Assembly (NCBI RefSeq): GCF_019047785.1
Contig: NZ_CP077290.1
Coordinates: 868,001 to 932,000 of the forward strand
DNA from: Enterobacter cancerogenus
Lineage (GTDB): Bacteria > Pseudomonadota > Gammaproteobacteria > Enterobacterales > Enterobacteriaceae
Reading direction: 5' to 3'
DNA length: 64,000 nucleotides
Shown here: piece after piece, positions 22,773-32,690 of the stretch
Layout of the letters: every line of letters begins with the position of its first letter
Numbering within the stretch: position 1 is the stretch's first letter
The notes under the pieces: model-generated
What the model saw: only the letters and a program-made list of their open reading frames with translations
Databases searched by the model: none
What the model was told of the DNA's origin: nothing
Program-made: the position numbers and the translations under genes

Positions 22773-23606
22773 TCACGGCGCGATTTGCGACGGCTGAGTG
22801 CTGGGGCGCGAAGGCATAAAGAACAGCACCAGCGCCGGAATAAGGTAGAGGAAGTACACCGCCACTTCGCTGATGCTTGGCGTTTCCTGGTAGCCAAAAA
22901 TGCCTTCCAGTAACGTTCCGGTCAGAGAATGGGTGGAGAGAATGCCGCTGAGGTTAAACGCCACGTCCTGGAAGTGATTCCACAGCCCGGCTTCATGGAA
23001 GGCGCGGATCGCCCCCGCCGCCAGCCCGGCCGCGACCAGCAGAATAAACAGGCTGGTCCATTTGAAAAACGCGCCCAGGTTAAGGCGGATGCCGCCCCAG
23101 TAGAGCAGAAAGCCGAGCACGACGGCGGTTGCCAGCCCGAGCATGGCACCCAGCGGCGGCCAGATGCCGACATCCTGCTGGAATGCCGCCAGCAGGAAGA
23201 AAACCGATTCCAGACCCTCGCGCGCGACGGCGAAAAAGACCATCGCGATCAGCGCCCAGCCGTGGTGATTGCCTTTTTGCAGTGCGTTGTCCACCGCCTG
23301 CTCCAGCTGCACCTTCACGTTGCGCGACACTTTGCGCATCCAGAACACCATCCAGGTGAGGATCACCACCGCAATCACTGCGACCAGCCCTTCAAACAGC
23401 TCCTGTTCCCGCTGCGGGAATTCGCCGGTAGTTTCGTTGATAAGAATGCCCAACCCCAGACAGAGCGCGGCCGCCAGAAAAACGCCCACCCACATCACGC
23501 CAATCCAGCGTCCGCGCTGGGTTCGCTTCAGATAACTGGCGATAAGGCTGACAATCAGGGCCGCTTCAAGGCCTTCACGTAACATAATGAGAAATGGAAC
23601 AAACAT
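22773..23606 (-). CDS. efeU: EfeU ferrous iron permease
   Basis: A 277-residue inner-membrane permease of the OFeT/FTR1 family with about seven membrane segments. Both REGLE iron-binding motifs are present: LREGLEAALIV near residue 10 and AREGLESVFFL near 130. Unlike the frameshifted copy of E. coli K-12, this reading frame is intact from start to stop. First gene of efeUOB, with a Fur-like box upstream. Confidence 0.95.
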   Translation of the reverse strand: MFVPFLIMLREGLEAALIVSLIASYLKRTQRGRWIGVMWVGVFLAAALCLGLGILINETTGEFPQREQELFEGLVAVIAVVILTWMVFWMRKVSRNVKVQLEQAVDNALQKGNHHGWALIAMVFFAVAREGLESVFFLLAAFQQDVGIWPPLGAMLGLATAVVLGFLLYWGGIRLNLGAFFKWTSLFILLVAAGLAAGAIRAFHEAGLWNHFQDVAFNLSGILSTHSLTGTLLEGIFGYQETPSISEVAVYFLYLIPALVLFFMPSRPSTQPSQIAP

Positions 23607-23663
23607 GCCGACACCTTAAATGTTTATCGCGGTCAACTGATGCAAAGAAAGGTAAATTCTTTT

Positions 23664-23682
23664 GATAGTGATTATCATTACG
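23664..23682 (-). promoter_or_regulatory. Fur box upstream of efeU
   Basis: GATAGTGATTATCATTACG matches 15 of 19 positions of the Fur consensus GATAATGATAATCATTATC. It lies about 60 bases upstream of the efeU start, so iron should repress efeUOB. Confidence 0.75.
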
Positions 23683-23857
23683 GCGGAAAGAAAAACAAGC
23701 GAAATATGGGGCGTTTTGATGACGAGATGTAAACGGATCGCCGGGTAATAGTTAGCGTAGTTATAATTAAGTTTATAAGTTATAACGAAAATGCCCATTT
23801 ACGGTTAATCGGCACTGTGGCTAAATGTCCGCCTCAAAAACCAACCGTAACCACACT

Positions 23858-25042
23858 ATGTATAACATTATCCATTTCCTGCTGGCGCTGGTCATAATCC
23901 TCGCCCTTGCCTGGCTGGTGAGTTTCGATCGCCGCCAAATTCGTATTCGCTTTGTCTTACAGTTGATCGTTATTGAAATTGCGCTGGCCTTTTTTTTCCT
24001 GCACGCGCAAAGCGGCCTGTTTATTATTCGTTACGTCTCGGGATTCTTTGAATCCCTGCTGAAATTCGCGGCCGAAGGGACGAATTTTGTCTTCGGGGGG
24101 ATGGGTGAAAAAGGGCTGGCGTTTATTTTCCTCGGCGTACTGTGCCCGATTATATTTATTTCGGCGCTGATTGGTATTCTCCAGCACTGGCGTATTCTGC
24201 CGATTTTTATTCGCGTAATCGGCACGCTGCTGTCAAAGCTGAACGGCATGGGCAAGCTGGAATCGTTTAACGCGGTAAGCTCGCTGATCCTCGGCCAGTC
24301 GGAAAACTTCATTGCTTACAAAGGCGTCCTGGGCGATCTCTCCTCGCGCCGTCTGTTTACGATGGCTGCCACCGCCATGTCGACCGTTTCCCTGTCGATT
24401 GTCGGCGCCTATATGACCATGCTCGACGCCAAATTTGTCGTTGCGGCGCTTATTCTCAATATGTTCAGCACCTTTATTATTCTCTCGATTATCAACCCGG
24501 CGCGCCCGGAAGCGGAATCAGAGATTAAGCTGGAAAAAATGCATGAATCGCAAAGCTTCTTTGAAATGCTCGGCGAATATATTCTGGCCGGGTTTAAAGT
24601 AGCGATGATTATTCTGGCGATGCTGATTGGCTTTATTGCGCTGATTAGCGCGGTCAACGCCCTCTTCTCCAGCGTATTTGGTATGAGCTTCCAGCAGATC
24701 CTGGGCTACGTCTTCTATCCGCTGGCGTGGCTTATTGGGATCCCGCTCCACGATGCCTTGCACGCCGGCAGCATTATGGCAACCAAACTGGTGGCGAACG
24801 AGTTTGTGGCGATGATTGAGCTGCAAAAAATTGCCCATCAGATGTCACCGCGCGGGCTGGGCATTTTATCCGTCTTCCTGGTGTCGTTCGCTAACTTTGC
24901 GTCTATCGGCATTGTCGCCGGAGCGATTAAAGGCCTTAACGAGCGTCAGGGCAACGTGGTCTCGCGCTTCGGTCTGCGTCTGGTGTATGGCGCAACGCTG
25001 GTGAGCCTGCTGTCGGCGAGTTTTGCGGGGCTGGTATTGTAA
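23858..25042 (+). CDS. NupC/CNT-family nucleoside transporter
   Basis: A 394-residue inner-membrane protein of the concentrative nucleoside transporter family. Features: N-terminal helices, two gating domains and typical motifs ([22 protein letters not shown]). It is related to NupC/NupX but clearly not the same as either, so I give no symbol. The start at 23858 (MYNIIHFLL) fits the first membrane helix; an upstream in-frame ATG at 23825 is possible, and neither has a strong ribosome binding site. Substrate is probably a nucleoside or related base-ribose compound. Confidence 0.85.
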   Translation: MYNIIHFLLALVIILALAWLVSFDRRQIRIRFVLQLIVIEIALAFFFLHAQSGLFIIRYVSGFFESLLKFAAEGTNFVFGGMGEKGLAFIFLGVLCPIIFISALIGILQHWRILPIFIRVIGTLLSKLNGMGKLESFNAVSSLILGQSENFIAYKGVLGDLSSRRLFTMAATAMSTVSLSIVGAYMTMLDAKFVVAALILNMFSTFIILSIINPARPEAESEIKLEKMHESQSFFEMLGEYILAGFKVAMIILAMLIGFIALISAVNALFSSVFGMSFQQILGYVFYPLAWLIGIPLHDALHAGSIMATKLVANEFVAMIELQKIAHQMSPRGLGILSVFLVSFANFASIGIVAGAIKGLNERQGNVVSRFGLRLVYGATLVSLLSASFAGLVL

Positions 25043-25050
25043 GAGGCTTT

Positions 25051-25121
25051 GCCGGGTGGCGCTTCGCTTGCACGGGCCTACGGGATTTGTAGGCCCGGTA
25101 AGGCGTAGCTGCCACCGGGCC
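25051..25121. repeat. REP pair (BIME) after the nucleoside transporter
   Basis: Two opposed REP units: GCCGGGTGGCGCTTCGCTTG and GTAGGCCCGGTAAGGCGTAG plus GCCACCGGGC. They lie between convergent genes. Confidence 0.8.
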
Positions 25122-25129
25122 TGGTTTTA

Positions 25130-25549
25130 TTAAAACTGCACGCACACCGGCTGATCGACCCGCATCACCGACTCCTGCGCGAAGCGAGATTTATAGATCC
25201 CGCGCAACGCTTCGATATTCTTTTCGCTCTGCGCATCGTGAGCATGGATTAGCATCAGCGCTTTACTCGGCTCCCGCGCCACTTTTCCGTCGTTACCCAG
25301 CCACTGACCGCGCGCGTCAAACACCGTTAAGCCGTCGCGAAAACGTGGCGTCACGTCCTGATCGACAAACTGCTGCCACTCGTTGCCGGTGATCTGCGCG
25401 CCAGCAGGACGGTTTAAGCCGAAATAGAGCGTGGTCTGCTGCATCTGGTTATCTGCTTTGCAGGTCTCCACGGCTGTGCGTTGCGCGGGCGCGTTACAGC
25501 CTGCCAGCATCAGTAATGCCGCCACCATCAACCCTGTTTTAATTGTCAT
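25130..25549 (-). CDS. DUF3574 lipoprotein
   Basis: A 139-residue protein with a lipobox (LMLAGC, Cys18) and a DUF3574 domain (TTLYFGLNRPAGAQITGNEWQQF, DGLTVFDARGQWLG). Such proteins are small envelope lipoproteins of unknown function. It stands alone between REP elements, convergent with the nucleoside transporter. Confidence 0.85.
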   Translation of the reverse strand: MTIKTGLMVAALLMLAGCNAPAQRTAVETCKADNQMQQTTLYFGLNRPAGAQITGNEWQQFVDQDVTPRFRDGLTVFDARGQWLGNDGKVAREPSKALMLIHAHDAQSEKNIEALRGIYKSRFAQESVMRVDQPVCVQF

Positions 25550-25617
25550 TGTTCGCTATCCTCATCGTTATAAGTGCAGCGATATCACCGTAACTCTGGA
25601 AAATTTGCAAGAAAAAA

Positions 25618-25650
25618 GCCGGGTGGCGCTAGCGCTTACCCGGCCTACGG
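25618..25650. repeat. REP element after putP
   Basis: GCCGGGTGGCGCTAGCGCTT followed by ACCCGGCCTACGG: a single palindromic REP unit between the DUF3574 gene and putP. Confidence 0.8.
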
Positions 25651-25665
25651 TGTGACGTGGAAAAA

Positions 25666-27173
25666 TTATTCTGCCTGCAGCTTAGACGGTGGTGCAGAGT
25701 GGTAATGCGCGTCCGCTTCAGCGAAGCGTTTTTGCATCGCAGCAGACGGTGCCTTGCCAAGCAGACTGAACACCACAATGCCGATGCTGCCGAAGATGAA
25801 GCCCGGAATGATTTCGTACAGGCCCAGCCACGCGAACTGTTTCCAGACGATGACGGTGACCGCACCGATAATCATCCCCGCCAGCGCGCCGTTGCGGGTC
25901 ATGCGCGACCACAGTACCGAGAAGAGCACCACCGGACCAAAGGCCGCGCCGAAGCCTGCCCATGCGTAACTTACCAGCCCCAGCACGCGGTTTTCCGGGT
26001 TTGCCGCTAGCGCGATGGAGACCAGCGCCACCACCAGCACCATGAAACGCCCTACCCACACCAGCTCTTTCTGGCTCGCCCCTTTACGCAGGAACGCCTT
26101 GTAGAGGTCTTCGTGATTGCGCTGGAGCAGACCAGCAGCTGGCAGCTCAGGGTCGACATCACCGCCGCCAGAATCGCAGATAGCAGGATACCGGCAATCC
26201 ACGGGTTAAAGAGGATCTGCGCCAGTTCAATGAACACACGCTCGGCGTTCTGGTTCACCGCCCCTGCCTGCGCCGGGTTGTTGTTGAAGTACGCAATCCC
26301 GAAGAAGCCGACCGCACATGCGCCAGCCAGACAGAGGATCATCCACGTCATACTGATGCGACGTGCATGGACGATGGTGTGGTGAGAATCCGCCGCCATA
26401 AAGCGCGCCAGGATATGCGGCTGACCAAAGTAGCCCAGACCCCAGCCCATCAGGGAGACGATGGCCACGAAGTTAAGCCCCTTCAGCATATCGACGTTTT
26501 CGATGCTCTTCTGCTTGATCACTTCCAGCGATTCGCCAAAACCGCCGACGGTGAAAATCACAATCACCGGCGTCAGGATCAGGGCGAAGATCATCAGGCT
26601 GGCCTGCACGGTATCCGTCCAGCTTACCGCCAGGAACCCGCCCACGAAGGTATAGATGATGGTTGCGGCGGCACCGGCCCACAGCGCGGTTTCATAGCTC
26701 ATGCCGAAGGTGCTTTCGAACAGACGTGCACCGGCTACGATGCCGGAGGCGCAGTAGATGGTGAAGAACAGCAGGATCACCACCGCAGAGATAATACGCA
26801 GGATGCGGCTGTTGTCTTCGAAGCGGCCGGTGAAGTAGTCCGGCAGCGTCAGGGCGTTATTGTTGGCTTCGGTGTGGACGCGCAGGCGGCCCGCCACCAG
26901 CTTCCAGTTGATCCATGCGCCGACGGTCAGGCCGATGGCGATCCAGCTTTCTGAAATCCCGGAAATGAAAATCGCGCCCGGCAGCCCCATCAGCAGCCAG
27001 CCGCTCATATCGGAGGCACCCGCAGAGAGCGCGGTCACCATCGGGCCTAAGCTGCGGCCGCCCAGAATATAGTCGTCAAAGTTTTTCGTTGAACGCCATG
27101 CCAAAAACCCTATCAGGATCATGCCGAGGATATAAACGAGAAATGTCACCAGCATCGGTGTGCTAATTGCCAT
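25666..27173 (-). pseudogene. putP: Sodium/proline symporter PutP, frameshifted
   Basis: The two frames together spell a full 502-residue PutP. Residues 1-354 read in one frame (26111-27173), and the remaining 148, starting EDLYKAFLRKG, in another (25666-26110). The break is at the sequence for SSAIT-EDLYK, where one base is missing near 26113 (minus strand ATCACGAAGAC, where ATCACCGAAGAC is expected). As given, the product would stop after 373 residues, after 19 foreign residues, losing the last transmembrane helices of this proline importer. All else is intact, so this is either a recent mutation or a sequence error. Divergent from putA. Confidence 0.9.
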
Positions 27174-27596
27174 TCAAATTCTCCAAATTGTCGAGCGACA
27201 ACCGTCCGGGTTGCCTTGTTATGTCATTACCGGAACGGGGTAATGAGTGTCTGTATTTCTGTTGGCCGCGCGTATCCTGCCGGAAGCAGTGCTCGCACAC
27301 AAACGATTTAACACGGCATTTACATCAAATACATCCCAGGTTTGATACGTCTTTCCTATAGGTTGCACTCGCTCACGCTTTTACGGGTTGCACCTTTCAA
27401 AACTGTTAAGTTCCGCATGAAACCGCGCCACAGGCGACCTCGCCTTCGTCATTTTTTAGCTAACCAGTCATTAACAATTAAGCCATTTGCCAGCTTGCAG
27501 CACAGGTCACATTTAACACGGTTGCACAAAGTTGCAACATGGTGGATATTTCACGCTAACGATTGAACACGCTTACAGAACAACAGGAGTTTTGGC
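27174..27596. promoter_or_regulatory. putP-putA control region with PutA boxes
   Basis: A 423-base divergent region. It contains four GTTGCA hexamers (27362-27367, 27387-27392, 27521-27526, 27531-27536), the sequence bound by the PutA ribbon-helix-helix repressor in E. coli. Two sit close to putA and two mid-region. Proline would relieve repression by moving PutA to the membrane. Confidence 0.8.
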
Positions 27597-30500
27597 ATGG
27601 GGATGACCACCATGGGGGTTAAGCTGGATGACGCTACCCGCGAACGGATTAAAACCGCGGCGACCCGCATTGACCGGACGCCGCACTGGCTAATCAAGCA
27701 GGCGATCTATAATTATCTCGAAAGGCTGGAGAGCGACGAAGGGCTGCCCGAGCTGCCTGCCCTGCTCGCCGGCGCAGCGAACGAAAGCGAAGAAACCGCC
27801 GCTGTTGTCGAAGAGACCCATCAGCCGTTCCTGGAGTTCGCCGAGCAGATCCTGCCGCAATCCGTCAGCCGCGCAGCCATTACCGGCGCTTACCGTCGGG
27901 CCGAAACCGACGCCGTGCCGATGCTGCTGGAGCAGGCCCGCCTGCCGCAGGACATTGCCGCTCAGGCGCACAGCCTGGCGTACCAGTTGGCCGACAAGCT
28001 GCGTAATCAAAAAAATGCCACCGGCCGCGCCGGGATGGTGCAAGGCCTGTTGCAGGAGTTTTCCCTCTCCTCTCAGGAAGGCGTGGCGCTGATGTGCCTG
28101 GCGGAAGCGCTGCTGCGTATTCCGGACAAAGCCACCCGCGATGCGCTGATCCGCGACAAAATCAGCAACGGCAACTGGCAGTCACACATTGGCCGCAGCC
28201 CGTCGCTGTTCGTTAACGCCGCCACCTGGGGGCTGCTGTTTACCGGCAGACTGGTGTCAACCCATAACGAAGCGAATCTTTCCCGCTCGCTGAACCGCAT
28301 CATTGGCAAGAGCGGCGAGCCGCTGATCCGTAAAGGCGTGGACATGGCGATGCGCCTGATGGGCGAGCAGTTCGTCACCGGGGAAACCATTGCCGAAGCG
28401 CTGGCAAATGCCCGCAAGCTCGAGGACAAAGGCTTCCGCTACTCGTACGACATGCTGGGCGAAGCGGCGCTGACCGCCGCCGACGCACAGGCGTACATGG
28501 TCTCTTACCAGCAGGCGATCCACGCCATCGGTAAAGCCTCCAACGGGCGCGGCATTTATGAAGGGCCGGGCATCTCCATCAAGCTTTCTGCCCTGCACCC
28601 GCGCTACAGCCGCGCGCAGTATGACCGGGTGATGGAAGAGCTGTATCCGCGCCTGAAATCCCTGACCCTGCTGGCGCGTCAGTACGACATCGGGATTAAC
28701 ATCGACGCCGAAGAGGCCGACCGTCTGGAGATCTCCCTCGATCTGCTGGAAAAACTGTGCTTTGAACCAGAGCTGGCGGGCTGGAACGGGATTGGCTTTG
28801 TGATCCAGGCCTACCAGAAACGCTGCCCGTTCGTCATTGACTATCTGATTGATCTCGCCTCCCGCAGCCGTCGCCGCCTGATGATCCGTCTGGTGAAAGG
28901 CGCCTACTGGGACAGCGAAATCAAACGCGCGCAGATGGAAGGCCTGGAAGGTTATCCGGTCTACACCCGCAAGGTTTACACCGACGTCTCTTACCTCGCC
29001 TGTGCGAAAAAACTGCTCGGCGTGCCGAACCTGATCTACCCGCAGTTCGCCACCCACAACGCCCACACGCTGGCGGCAATCTACAGCCTGGCCGGGCAGA
29101 ACTACTATCCGGGACAGTACGAGTTCCAGTGCCTGCACGGCATGGGCGAACCGCTGTACGAGCAGGTGACCGGCAAAGTGGCCGACGGCAAGCTGAACCG
29201 CCCGTGCCGAATTTATGCCCCGGTCGGGACGCATGAAACCCTCCTGGCCTACCTGGTGCGTCGTCTGCTGGAAAACGGCGCGAACACCTCCTTCGTCAAC
29301 CGCATCGCCGACACTACGCTGCCGCTGGATGAACTGGTGGCCGATCCGGTGCTGGCCGTTGAAAAAATGGCGGCGCAGGAAGGTCAGGTTGGTCTGCCGC
29401 ATCCGAAAATTGCCCTCCCGCGCGAACTGTACGGCGCAGGCCGTGTTAACTCCGCGGGCCTGGATCTGGCCAACGAACACCGTCTGGCATCCCTCTCCTC
29501 TGCCCTGCTCAACAGCGCGTTGCAGAAATGGCAGGCAAAACCGATTCTTGAGCACGCCGTCGACGACGGTGAAATGCAGCCGGTGATCAACCCGGCGGAG
29601 CCAAAAGATATCGTCGGCTACGCGCGTGAAGCCACGGAAGCGGAAGTGGAGCAGGCGCTGGAGAGCGCGGTGAACAACGCGCCAATCTGGTTCGCGACGC
29701 CGCCGCAGGAGCGTGCCGCCATTCTGGAACGCGCGGCGGTGCTGATGGAAGATCAGATGCAGCAGCTCATCGGCATTCTGGTGCGTGAAGCGGGTAAAAC
29801 CTTCAGCAACGCCATCGCCGAAGTGCGCGAGGCGGTTGACTTCCTGCATTACTATGCCGGGCAGGTACGCGATGATTTCGACAATGAAACGCACCGTCCG
29901 CTTGGCCCGATTGTCTGTATCAGCCCGTGGAACTTCCCACTGGCGATCTTTACCGGCCAGATTGCTGCCGCTCTCGCCGCAGTCAACAGCGTGCTGGCGA
30001 AACCGGCCGAGCAAACGCCGCTGATTGCCGCCCAGGGTATCGCTATCCTGCGCGAAGCGGGCGTGCCTGCGGGCGTGGTCCAGCTGGTGCCGGGCCGCGG
30101 TGAAACGGTTGGGGCAAAACTGACCTCAGACAACCGCGTGCGCGGCGTGATGTTTACCGGCTCCACCGAGGTGGCGACGCTGCTGCAACGCAACATCGCC
30201 ACGCGTCTGGATGCGCAAGGACGCCCTACGCCGCTGGTGGCGGAAACCGGCGGGATGAACGCCATGATCGTCGACTCCTCCGCGCTCACCGAGCAGGTGG
30301 TGGTTGACGTGCTGGCCTCGGCGTTTGACAGCGCAGGTCAGCGCTGCTCGGCCCTGCGCGTGCTGTGCCTGCAGGATGACATTGCCGACCATACGCTGAA
30401 AATGCTGCGCGGCGCGATGGCCGAATGCCGCATGGGCAACCCGGGACGCCTCACCACCGACATTGGGCCGGTGATTGACGCCGAGGCGAAAGAGAATATC

Positions 30501-31559
30501 GAGAACCACATTCAGACGATGCGTGCCAAAGGCCGCCCGGTGTTCCAGGCAGTGCGTGAGAACAGCGAAGACGCCCGCGAATGGCAGACCGGCACCTTTG
30601 TCCCGCCAACGCTGATTGAGCTGGCAAGCTTCGACGAGCTGAAAAAAGAGGTCTTCGGGCCAGTGCTGCACGTCGTGCGTTACAACCGAAACAACCTGAA
30701 CGAGCTTATCGGGCAGATTAACGCCTCCGGCTATGGCCTGACGCTTGGCGTGCATACCCGCATCGATGAAACCATCGCTCAGGTTACCGGCAGCGCGAAA
30801 GTCGGCAACCTGTACGTCAACCGCAACATGGTGGGTGCAGTGGTGGGCGTGCAGCCGTTCGGCGGCGAAGGCCTGTCCGGCACCGGTCCGAAAGCGGGTG
30901 GACCGATGTACCTGTACCGTCTGCTGGCAAACCGTCCGGAAAATGCGCTGAGCGTTACCCTGGCGCGCCAGGATGCCGCCTACCCGGTAGATGCGCAGCT
31001 CAAGGCCGTGCTCACGCAGCCGCTGGACGCGCTCATCAAGTGGGCCGACAAGCGTCCGGAACTGCGCACCCTGGCGCAGCAGTACGGCGAGCTGGCGCAG
31101 GCTGGTACCCAGCGTCTGCTGCCGGGGCCGACCGGCGAGCGCAACACCTGGACGCTGATGCCGCGCGAGCGCGTACTGTGCATGGCCGATAACGAGCAGG
31201 ACGCGCTGGTTCAGCTGGCCGCCGCTGCCGCCACGGGTTGTGAGGTGCTGTGGCCGGAAGACGCGCTGCACCGCGATCTCGCCAAGCAACTGCCGAAAGA
31301 GGTGGCCGCCCGCATTCACTTTGCGAAACCGGATGCGCTTCTCACCCAGCCGTTTGACGCGGTGATCTACCACGGCGACTCGGATCAGCTGCGCGAACTG
31401 TGCGAGCAGGTGGCGGCCCGCAGCGGGGCCATCGTGTCGGTGCAGGGCTTTGCCCGCGGTGAAACAAATCTGCTGCTGGAGCGTCTGTACGTTGAACGCT
31501 CGCTCAGCGTGAATACCGCCGCCGCAGGGGGCAACGCCAGCCTGATGACTATCGGCTAA
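27597..31559 (+). CDS. putA: Trifunctional PutA: repressor, proline dehydrogenase, P5C dehydrogenase
   Basis: A 1320-residue enzyme oxidising proline to glutamate and repressing put genes. The N-terminal ribbon-helix-helix (1-47, MGVKLDDATRERIKTAATRI) binds DNA. The FAD-dependent proline dehydrogenase barrel spans about 260-610 (GPGISIKLSALHPRY, HNAHTLAAIY). The aldehyde dehydrogenase domain spans about 650-1110, with catalytic SAGQRCSALRVL. A C-terminal lid domain ends SVNTAAAGGNASLMTIG. Oddity: residue 796 is Val (ALAAVNSVLAKPAEQ), where E. coli has Gly in this NAD-site-proximal motif. Confidence 0.97.
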   Translation: MGMTTMGVKLDDATRERIKTAATRIDRTPHWLIKQAIYNYLERLESDEGLPELPALLAGAANESEETAAVVEETHQPFLEFAEQILPQSVSRAAITGAYRRAETDAVPMLLEQARLPQDIAAQAHSLAYQLADKLRNQKNATGRAGMVQGLLQEFSLSSQEGVALMCLAEALLRIPDKATRDALIRDKISNGNWQSHIGRSPSLFVNAATWGLLFTGRLVSTHNEANLSRSLNRIIGKSGEPLIRKGVDMAMRLMGEQFVTGETIAEALANARKLEDKGFRYSYDMLGEAALTAADAQAYMVSYQQAIHAIGKASNGRGIYEGPGISIKLSALHPRYSRAQYDRVMEELYPRLKSLTLLARQYDIGINIDAEEADRLEISLDLLEKLCFEPELAGWNGIGFVIQAYQKRCPFVIDYLIDLASRSRRRLMIRLVKGAYWDSEIKRAQMEGLEGYPVYTRKVYTDVSYLACAKKLLGVPNLIYPQFATHNAHTLAAIYSLAGQNYYPGQYEFQCLHGMGEPLYEQVTGKVADGKLNRPCRIYAPVGTHETLLAYLVRRLLENGANTSFVNRIADTTLPLDELVADPVLAVEKMAAQEGQVGLPHPKIALPRELYGAGRVNSAGLDLANEHRLASLSSALLNSALQKWQAKPILEHAVDDGEMQPVINPAEPKDIVGYAREATEAEVEQALESAVNNAPIWFATPPQERAAILERAAVLMEDQMQQLIGILVREAGKTFSNAIAEVREAVDFLHYYAGQVRDDFDNETHRPLGPIVCISPWNFPLAIFTGQIAAALAAVNSVLAKPAEQTPLIAAQGIAILREAGVPAGVVQLVPGRGETVGAKLTSDNRVRGVMFTGSTEVATLLQRNIATRLDAQGRPTPLVAETGGMNAMIVDSSALTEQVVVDVLASAFDSAGQRCSALRVLCLQDDIADHTLKMLRGAMAECRMGNPGRLTTDIGPVIDAEAKENIENHIQTMRAKGRPVFQAVRENSEDAREWQTGTFVPPTLIELASFDELKKEVFGPVLHVVRYNRNNLNELIGQINASGYGLTLGVHTRIDETIAQVTGSAKVGNLYVNRNMVGAVVGVQPFGGEGLSGTGPKAGGPMYLYRLLANRPENALSVTLARQDAAYPVDAQLKAVLTQPLDALIKWADKRPELRTLAQQYGELAQAGTQRLLPGPTGERNTWTLMPRERVLCMADNEQDALVQLAAAAATGCEVLWPEDALHRDLAKQLPKEVAARIHFAKPDALLTQPFDAVIYHGDSDQLRELCEQVAARSGAIVSVQGFARGETNLLLERLYVERSLSVNTAAAGGNASLMTIG

Positions 31560-31570
31560 TTGTGTAAAAT

Positions 31571-31640
31571 CCCCCGGTGGCACTACGCTTACCGGGGCTA
31601 CATACGTTACCGTAGGCCGGATAAGCGCAGCGCATCCGGC
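31571..31640. repeat. REP pair after putA
   Basis: CCCCGGTGGCACTACGCTTA plus CCGGGGC, and GTAGGCCGGATAAGCGCAGC plus GCATCCGGC: two REP units between putA and the next gene. Confidence 0.8.
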
Positions 31641-31659
31641 TTTTTTGTAGGGAGAGAAG

Positions 31660-32055
31660 ATGAAACCATTACTTTTTGCGGGCGCCGCACTGCTGTTTAG
31701 CACCAGCGCACTGGCCGATGTTTGCGCCAGCGCCAACACCCAGGCGGACATGAACAGCTGTACCGCTCAGCAGTATCAGGCAGCAGATAAAAAGCTGAAC
31801 CAAACGTATCAGACGGTGATGAAGCGCGCCGACGCCGCACAGCAGCCGCTGCTAAAAAAAGCGCAGCAGGCATGGATTGTCTTAAGGGATGCAGACTGCG
31901 CGTTTGCCGCCTCGGGCAGCGCGGGGGGCAGCGTCCAGCCGATGATCGCCAATCAGTGTCTGGCGGAAAAAACCACCGAGCGCGAGGCCTATCTTGCGTC
32001 CTTAATGCAGTGTGAAGAGGGCGATTTGAGCTGCCCCCTTCCCCCGGCGCACTAA
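31660..32055 (+). CDS. Secreted DUF1311/LprI-domain protein
   Basis: A 131-residue periplasmic protein: Sec signal (cleavage after SALA), then a DUF1311 domain with the family's N-terminal QADMNSCTAQQYQAADKKLN and WIVLRDADCAF, and six cysteines in the mature part. Members of the LprI branch can inhibit lysozyme; whether this one does cannot be told. GGGAGAG precedes the start. Its stop overlaps the rutR stop by 3 bases (tail to tail). Confidence 0.85.
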   Translation: MKPLLFAGAALLFSTSALADVCASANTQADMNSCTAQQYQAADKKLNQTYQTVMKRADAAQQPLLKKAQQAWIVLRDADCAFAASGSAGGSVQPMIANQCLAEKTTEREAYLASLMQCEEGDLSCPLPPAH

Positions 32056-32690
32056 CGCACGCGGATCCCTTCGATTATCATCCGCTGGACGTTTTCAAGG
32101 GTGCTCTGGAAAAACGCCTCATCCCGCAGCGTTTTTCCGGTCACCGCTTCCACCTGGGCCGCAAAGTCAGCGTAATGCTGCGTTGAGGCCCAAATCATAA
32201 AGATCAGATGCTGCGGGTCGACCGGAGCCAGCTTCCCGGCGGCAACCCATCCGGCAATGATTGCCGATTTGTCGTCAACCAGCTGCTTTAAATCGCCCGT
32301 CAGCTCAGCCTGCAGCAGCGGCGCGCCCTGCAGCATCTCCAGACAGAACAGCCTGGACGCCTGCGGATGGTCGCGGGAAACCTCGAGCTTCAGGCGGATG
32401 TACTCCCCGATGGCGACCAGCGGTGCCAGCTCTTCGCGAAACGCTTTCAGCGGCGCGAGCCAGATATCCAGGATCTGCTTCATCACCGCCACATAGAGCG
32501 CCTCTTTTGACGGGTAGTAGTAGAGCAGATTGGTTTTCGACACCCCGGCCTGTTCAGCCACCTGCTCAAGACGCGTGCCGTGAATGCCAAACTGCGAGAA
32601 GGTCTCAAGCGCCGCGCTAAGAATGGCCTGCTTTTTGGCGCTGACGGCCAGGGAACGCTTGCCGGTTTTTGGCGCTGCGCGCGGGCTCAT
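32052..32690 (-). CDS. rutR: RutR, TetR-family regulator of pyrimidine use
   Basis: A 212-residue TetR-family regulator very close to E. coli RutR: DNA-binding helix-turn-helix (GTRLEQVAEQAGVSKTNLLYYYPSKEALY, about 33-62) and the conserved ligand domain (WLAPLKAFREELAP, WASTQHYADFAAQVEAVTG). In E. coli it senses uracil/thymine and represses the adjacent rutABCDEFG operon. Here no rut gene is present nearby. It overlaps the upstream EamA transporter gene by 4 bases (ATGA), suggesting coupled translation with that gene instead. Confidence 0.93.
   Translation of the reverse strand: MSPRAAPKTGKRSLAVSAKKQAILSAALETFSQFGIHGTRLEQVAEQAGVSKTNLLYYYPSKEALYVAVMKQILDIWLAPLKAFREELAPLVAIGEYIRLKLEVSRDHPQASRLFCLEMLQGAPLLQAELTGDLKQLVDDKSAIIAGWVAAGKLAPVDPQHLIFMIWASTQHYADFAAQVEAVTGKTLRDEAFFQSTLENVQRMIIEGIRVR

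Noticed and set aside
25666..26202. Separate 178-residue protein at the putP end
   Set aside because: It is the rest of PutP after the frameshift; its first 30 residues are out-of-frame PutP sequence with no independent start signal.
28257..31751. Long open frames opposite putA (585 and 541 codons)
   Set aside because: Antisense shadows of a strongly biased coding sequence; no domain, no ribosome binding site, conserved gene on the other strand.
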